Below, piece by piece: positions 31,378 to 34,880 of a stretch of 34,880 nucleotides of DNA. This DNA comes from Hyphomicrobiales bacterium. GTDB lineage: Bacteria; Pseudomonadota; Alphaproteobacteria; Rhizobiales; Beijerinckiaceae. Position 1 is the first letter of the stretch. Each line of letters starts with the position of its first letter. The notes below the pieces were generated by a model, which saw only the letters and a program-made list of their open reading frames with translations, ran no database searches and was not told where the DNA came from. The DNA is taken from assembly GCA_028290705.1 (NCBI GenBank), contig JAQGJH010000068.1:1-34880 (forward strand). Reading direction: 5' to 3'. The translations under genes were made by a program, and so were the position numbers.

Positions 31378-33351
31378 ATGAAACTCCGGAACATATCCAT
31401 TTCAGCGAAGATCGCCCTGGCGTTCTCCATCGTTCTGCTGGTGTCGCTCGCGACCAGCGCGCTTCTGTATGGATATCTGCGCCGGGTGAGCGAGGCCGAG
31501 GACCGCTCCTCGCAGGCGATCCTGCTCATGCAGGACGTCGACACCGCCTTCGACGCTCTCATCGAGCAGGGCGACCGCATCCACAACTATCTCCTGACCG
31601 TCTCCTCCACCGAGACCGACGCCTTCCAGGCGGCCGCCAAGCTCTTCGCCGACGCCATGACGGGCGCCCAGTCGCGCGCCGCCCTCCACCCGGACCCGGA
31701 GCGCATGGGCACGCTGCTCAAGGCCATGCGGGACGCAGGTGACGCCTGGCGCGTCGGCGTTCCCGAAATGCAGATCAAGTTCGTCAACGATCCGGCCAAT
31801 TACGACCGGGCCATGAGCCTGCCGATTTCCCCGCCCGCCATGGCGCGCATGAAGGATTTCCGCACATCCATGAACGCCGTGCGCAAGAGCGCCCGCGAAT
31901 GGGTCGTGCAGACCCAGGAGGTCAAGGCGACCGCGGTGGCCGAATCCCAGATGGTTCAACTCGGCGGCGCGGGCCTCGCGGCGGGCATCGCCGCCCTGAT
32001 GGCCCTGCTGCTCTCGCTCAGCATTGCCCGGCCGCTCCGCAACATCACCGGCGCGATGAACCAGCTCGCCGAGGGTGACGACACCGTGGCGATCCCCTCG
32101 TCGGACCGCCGCGACGAAGTGGGCCGCATGGCCGCCGCCGTCGCGGTATTCAAGGAAGGAGCCATCGAGCGCAAGCGTCTCGAAGCCGTCGCGGCCGAGA
32201 CCGCGAGCCGCATCGAGGCCGACCGGCTCGCCCGCGAAGCCGAGAACGCCGAGCGTCAGCGCCAGGCCGATTTCGCCGTCGCGACGCTGGGTGAAGCCCT
32301 CGACCGTCTGGCGCGCGGCGACCTCGTGCACCGCACCGAAATCCCGCTCTATCCGGCGGCCGAAGATCTCCGCATCAACCTGAATGCCTCGATCGACAAG
32401 TTGCACGACGCCATGGTGTCGATCGTCGGCGCGGCCCGCACCATCAACGGTGGCGCGAGCGAGATCTCGGCCTCGACCGACGACCTGTCGCGCCGCACCG
32501 AGCAGCAGGCCGCAAACCTCGAACAGAGCGCCGCGGCGCTGGAGGAAATCACCGTCACGGTCGGCAAGACCGCCGAAGGCGCCCAGCAGGCCGCCGCCAT
32601 CGTGGCCGCGGCCCAGAAGGATGCCCGCCGGGGCGGCGAGATCGTCGGCCGGGCCGTCAATGCCATGGGCCGCATCGAAAAGTCCTCGCAGGAGATCAGC
32701 CAGATCATCACGGTGATCGACGAGATCGCGTTCCAGACCAACCTGCTGGCGCTCAACGCCGGGGTCGAGGCGGCGCGCGCCGGCGAACAGGGCCGCGGCT
32801 TCGCGGTCGTGGCCTCCGAGGTGCGCAGCCTGGCGCAGCGCTCCGCCGATGCCGCCAAGGAGATCAAGGTCCTGATCAACTCGGCCAGCGTGCAGGTGGG
32901 CGAAGGCGTGGGCCTCGTGCGCGAAACGGGCGAGTCCCTGACCCGAATCCTGTCGCAGGTCGACGACGTCACCCGCGTGGTGTCGGAAATCGCCAGCGGC
33001 GCGAAAGAGCAGGCGACCGGCCTGCAGGAGATCAATTCCGCGGTCGCCCAGATGGACCAGATGACCCAGCGCAACGCCGCCATGGTCGAGGAAACGGTCG
33101 CGGCCAGCGAGACCCTGCGGATGGAATCCGACAAGCTCGTGAGTCTCGTGGGACGCTTCGAAGTCCGGCAGGAATCGGCCGCCGGTGGGACCCGTCGCGA
33201 CAATGTCGCGACGATCCGCGGCGCACGGACTGAAAAGAGCGCGACGCGGCCCCGCCCGCGGGTCGAGCGGGCCGCTGCCTCCCGCGGCCAGGCGGCCGTG
33301 GCCTACAAGCCTACCGAAAAGGCCGAGGCCGACGACTGGACCGAATTTTGA
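31378..33351 (+). CDS. transmembrane methyl-accepting chemotaxis protein
   Basis: A 657-residue chemoreceptor. TM1 is about residues 11-33, a helical periplasmic sensor about 34-190 (four-helix type, HBM/4HB-like), TM2 about 195-216, HAMP about 217-270, a second HAMP-like repeat about 300-345, then the cytoplasmic signalling domain about 370-600. The hairpin tip (IDEIAFQTNLLALNAGVEAA, RAGEQGRGFAVVASEVRSLA) contacts CheA/CheW. A Gly/Arg/Ala-rich linker leads to the C-terminal pentapeptide DWTEF, resembling the NWETF tether for CheR/CheB. The ATG at 31378 has GAGG upstream. A strong Rho-independent terminator follows at 33368. The ligand is unknown. Confidence 0.95.
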   Translation: MKLRNISISAKIALAFSIVLLVSLATSALLYGYLRRVSEAEDRSSQAILLMQDVDTAFDALIEQGDRIHNYLLTVSSTETDAFQAAAKLFADAMTGAQSRAALHPDPERMGTLLKAMRDAGDAWRVGVPEMQIKFVNDPANYDRAMSLPISPPAMARMKDFRTSMNAVRKSAREWVVQTQEVKATAVAESQMVQLGGAGLAAGIAALMALLLSLSIARPLRNITGAMNQLAEGDDTVAIPSSDRRDEVGRMAAAVAVFKEGAIERKRLEAVAAETASRIEADRLAREAENAERQRQADFAVATLGEALDRLARGDLVHRTEIPLYPAAEDLRINLNASIDKLHDAMVSIVGAARTINGGASEISASTDDLSRRTEQQAANLEQSAAALEEITVTVGKTAEGAQQAAAIVAAAQKDARRGGEIVGRAVNAMGRIEKSSQEISQIITVIDEIAFQTNLLALNAGVEAARAGEQGRGFAVVASEVRSLAQRSADAAKEIKVLINSASVQVGEGVGLVRETGESLTRILSQVDDVTRVVSEIASGAKEQATGLQEINSAVAQMDQMTQRNAAMVEETVAASETLRMESDKLVSLVGRFEVRQESAAGGTRRDNVATIRGARTEKSATRPRPRVERAAASRGQAAVAYKPTEKAEADDWTEF

Positions 33352-33367
33352 AGTCATGAATGGATGC

Positions 33368-33402
33368 AAGGGCCCGGACCGTAAAGTCCGGGCCCTTTTT
33401 TT
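33368..33402 (+). terminator. Rho-independent terminator
   Basis: AAGGGCCCGGAC (33368-33379) pairs perfectly with GTCCGGGCCCTT (33386-33397) around a CGTAAA loop and runs into seven T (33396-33402). It sits 17 bp after the MCP stop codon and is the clearest intrinsic terminator in the window. Confidence 0.95.
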
Positions 33403-33758
33403 GTGCAGAAAACCGCACCGTAATAAACCCAGGAAAACATTCGGCCGATTTCATGTAAAGACGCAGCTGAAGACGGTAGAAAGCGCGCGTACTGATCTTG
33501 TTGCCACGAGACATGCACGCCACGACCTTAAGAGCGGGCAAGATCTACTGAGAACACATTTTTAATGGTCAAGGTCACGCCATGCTGGAAATTTCCGTTG
33601 CGCGGGAGGATCTTGTCGGGAGTAAAATGGACCGGATGCGAAACGCCGTTCCAAATCCGGCCGTCGGAAGCCGCTGGCAGCCGTGCACGATTATTCGACC
33701 TTCGTGGTGGTTTCTTCAAATCGACACGCAAAAGACTTGTTTTTTACTATTTGTTTAC

Positions 33759-33800
33759 TTGATTCAAATCAACGTGATCAAGGTAAGTCACGGCTACGCT
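33759..33800 (+). promoter_or_regulatory. FNR/FixK-type box and promoter of the globin-coupled MCP
   Basis: TTGATTCAAATCAA (33759-33772) is a perfect TTGAT-N4-ATCAA match to the FNR/FixK/Anr consensus, in an AT-rich patch of the 490-bp gap 33352-33842. If the box is centred at -41.5, transcription would start near 33807, and TACGCT (33795-33800) sits exactly at the -10 position. The downstream start codon is at 33843. This is the layout of a class II FNR-activated promoter. Apart from the terminator at 33368, the rest of this gap shows nothing else I can support. Confidence 0.75.
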
Positions 33801-33842
33801 CATGAAAGTTCACAGCGATTCGTGCAAAAAACGGCGGGCCAC

Positions 33843-34880
33843 ATGTCCAGACGCAACGTTGATCTTTCAGAACGCCTAGACTTCATGCAGTTCGACGAGC
33901 GCTCCCGCACCGTCCTGCGCGACCTGCGTCCTTTCCTCAAGGACGCCATCGGCGAGGCCCTGACGGGCTTCTACGACCAGGTCCGGGCCACGCCCGAGAC
34001 CCGAAAATTCTTTCAGGACGAGCGCCTCATCGATTCGGCCAAGCGCCGGCAGGAAACCCATTGGGACGCCCTCGCCTCGGCCGAGTACAGCGACAGCTAT
34101 GCCCAGGCGGTCAAGCAGGTCGGCAAGACCCACGCGCGCATCGGACTCGAGCCGCGCTGGTACATCGGCGGCTACGCCCTGGTGACCGACAAGCTGCTCA
34201 AGCTGATCGTCAGCGACCGGCAGTCGAACCTGTTCAAGCGCGCCGCCGCCAGCCCCGAGGCGCTCGGCGAAACCCTCGGCGTCCTCGTCAAGGCCGTGCT
34301 GCTCGACATGGATCTGGCGATCTCGACCTATCTCGAAGAACTCGAAGATCGCCGCCGCGAGGCCGAGACCGCGCGCGCCGAACTGGCCCGCCAGCAGGTC
34401 GAGGCGCTTCAGGCCCTGACGGTGTCGCTGGGTGAAATCTCCGGCGGCAATCTGACGACCCGGATCGACCGCGAATTGTCGGCCGATTTCGCCGGCCTCA
34501 AGAATGATTTCAACGTCACGGCCGGAAAGCTGCAGGACATCATCGGGGCCGTCATCGCCTCCATGCAGACGATCGAAAGCGGCAATCACGAGCTGGCGCA
34601 GGCCTCCGACGACCTCGCCCGCCGCACCGAGCAGCAGGCCGCTTCGCTCGAGGAAACCACCGCCGCTCTGGCGCAGATCACCGAAGGCGTGAAGCTGACC
34701 ACCCGGGGCGTCGAGCAGGCCCGCTCGGTCGCCACCACGGCCACGCGCGACGCCGCCCACACGAGCGAGATCGTGTCGAAATCAAAGGCCGCCATGGAGG
34801 AGATCAAGAAGGCCACGGCGCAGATCGGCCAGATCACCGACGTCATCGACGAGATCGCCTTCCAGACGAATCTGCTGGCA
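33843..34880 (+). CDS. globin-coupled sensor chemoreceptor (HemAT-type), partial
   Basis: An open reading frame of 346 codons that runs off the window edge. The N-terminal globin-coupled sensor domain (about 1-170) has the proximal haem His97 in KTHARIGLEPRWYIGGYALV, a pattern shared by HemAT-type aerotaxis sensors, with the RKFFQDERLIDSAKRRQETH helix before it. A HAMP-like linker (about 190-245, VSLGEISGGNLTTRIDRELS) leads into the MCP signalling domain (LARRTEQQAASLEETTAALA, then VIDEIAFQTNLLA at the edge). There is no transmembrane segment, so it is a soluble receptor. It would sense O2 and feed the chemotaxis pathway. The start ATG at 33843 has only a weak ribosome-binding site. An FNR/FixK box lies 70 bp upstream. 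Confidence 0.92.
   Translation, partial: MSRRNVDLSERLDFMQFDERSRTVLRDLRPFLKDAIGEALTGFYDQVRATPETRKFFQDERLIDSAKRRQETHWDALASAEYSDSYAQAVKQVGKTHARIGLEPRWYIGGYALVTDKLLKLIVSDRQSNLFKRAAASPEALGETLGVLVKAVLLDMDLAISTYLEELEDRRREAETARAELARQQVEALQALTVSLGEISGGNLTTRIDRELSADFAGLKNDFNVTAGKLQDIIGAVIASMQTIESGNHELAQASDDLARRTEQQAASLEETTAALAQITEGVKLTTRGVEQARSVATTATRDAAHTSEIVSKSKAAMEEIKKATAQIGQITDVIDEIAFQTNLLA

Noticed and set aside
31402-33369. 655-codon open frame antisense to the MCP
   Set aside because: It lies wholly opposite a well-supported chemoreceptor gene and its composition is that of a reverse-frame shadow.
33640-33652. GAAACGCCGTTCC as a third site for the IclR regulator
   Set aside because: The half-sites are not symmetric as GAACG-N-CGTTC and the location is unrelated to the IclR operon.
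33565-33762. 65-codon plus-strand frame in the gap before the globin-coupled MCP
   Set aside because: It runs into the FNR/FixK promoter region, has atypical codon composition and no convincing ribosome-binding site.
1-34880. CRISPR arrays, insertion sequences or rRNA genes
   Set aside because: No regularly spaced repeats, transposase genes, terminal inverted repeats or rRNA-like stretches were seen on either strand.

Overview
The window looks like chromosomal DNA of a GC-rich alphaproteobacterium, most likely Hyphomicrobiales (Rhizobiales). The reasons are many TctC/Bug-type solute-binding proteins, a dmeRF-type Ni/Co efflux operon, a full-length CtrA-type box (TTAA-N7-TTAA), an FNR/FixK-type box (TTGAT-N4-ATCAA) and alphaproteobacterial chemoreceptors. 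The genus cannot be fixed from sequence reading alone.

Layout. (1) 1-1479 is the right end of an integrated element: a tyrosine recombinase gene followed by a 45-base 3' fragment of a tRNA-Thr(CGU) gene, which should be the displaced attachment site. The rest of the element would lie to the left, outside the window. (2) 1480-5510 holds small hypothetical genes, a flavin-dependent (LLM-class) oxidoreductase convergent with a TctC-like binding protein, a decayed uvrA fragment, and a host-attachment-family protein. (3) 5545-9060 is a compact regulated unit: an FAD monooxygenase and a TctC-like protein in one operon, divergent from an IclR regulator, with two GAACG-N-CGTTC palindromes between them. 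(4) 9230-10941 is a DUF2231 membrane protein translationally coupled to a periplasmic PQQ-type sugar (sorbosone) dehydrogenase-like protein. (5) 10989-18580 is a second catabolic cluster: isochorismatase-fold hydrolase, family-5 ABC binding protein, Bug protein, LysR regulator, then a divergent operon of amidohydrolase, TctC-like protein and alpha/beta hydrolase. (6) 18591-21811 carries a TauE/SafE exporter, an unusual PRTase-like/kinase-like fusion protein and two small hypothetical genes, one behind a perfect CtrA box. (7) 21982-23643 is a Pit phosphate transporter with its DUF47 partner. (8) 23801-26601 has another TctC-like protein, the dmeR-dmeF operon with its G/C-tract operator over the dmeR start codon, and a single-domain response regulator. 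(9) 26852-30890 holds a PPOX-fold stress-type protein, a small protein, a cyclopropane fatty acid synthase, a secreted protein and a sixth Bug/TctC protein. (10) 31378-34880 encodes two chemoreceptors: a transmembrane MCP ending in a CheR-tether-like pentapeptide, and a globin-coupled (aerotaxis-type) MCP cut by the window edge, preceded by an FNR/FixK box.

How it fits together. Regions 2-5 read as several small uptake-and-degradation units for organic acids, aromatics or amides. Each pairs a periplasmic binding protein with one or two hydrolases or monooxygenases and often a dedicated regulator, while no cognate membrane permease is present. The right half is more housekeeping: phosphate, metal efflux, membrane lipid modification and chemotaxis/aerotaxis. 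The least explained items are the PRTase/kinase-like fusion, the six orphan TctC proteins, the uvrA relic and the small CtrA-box gene.
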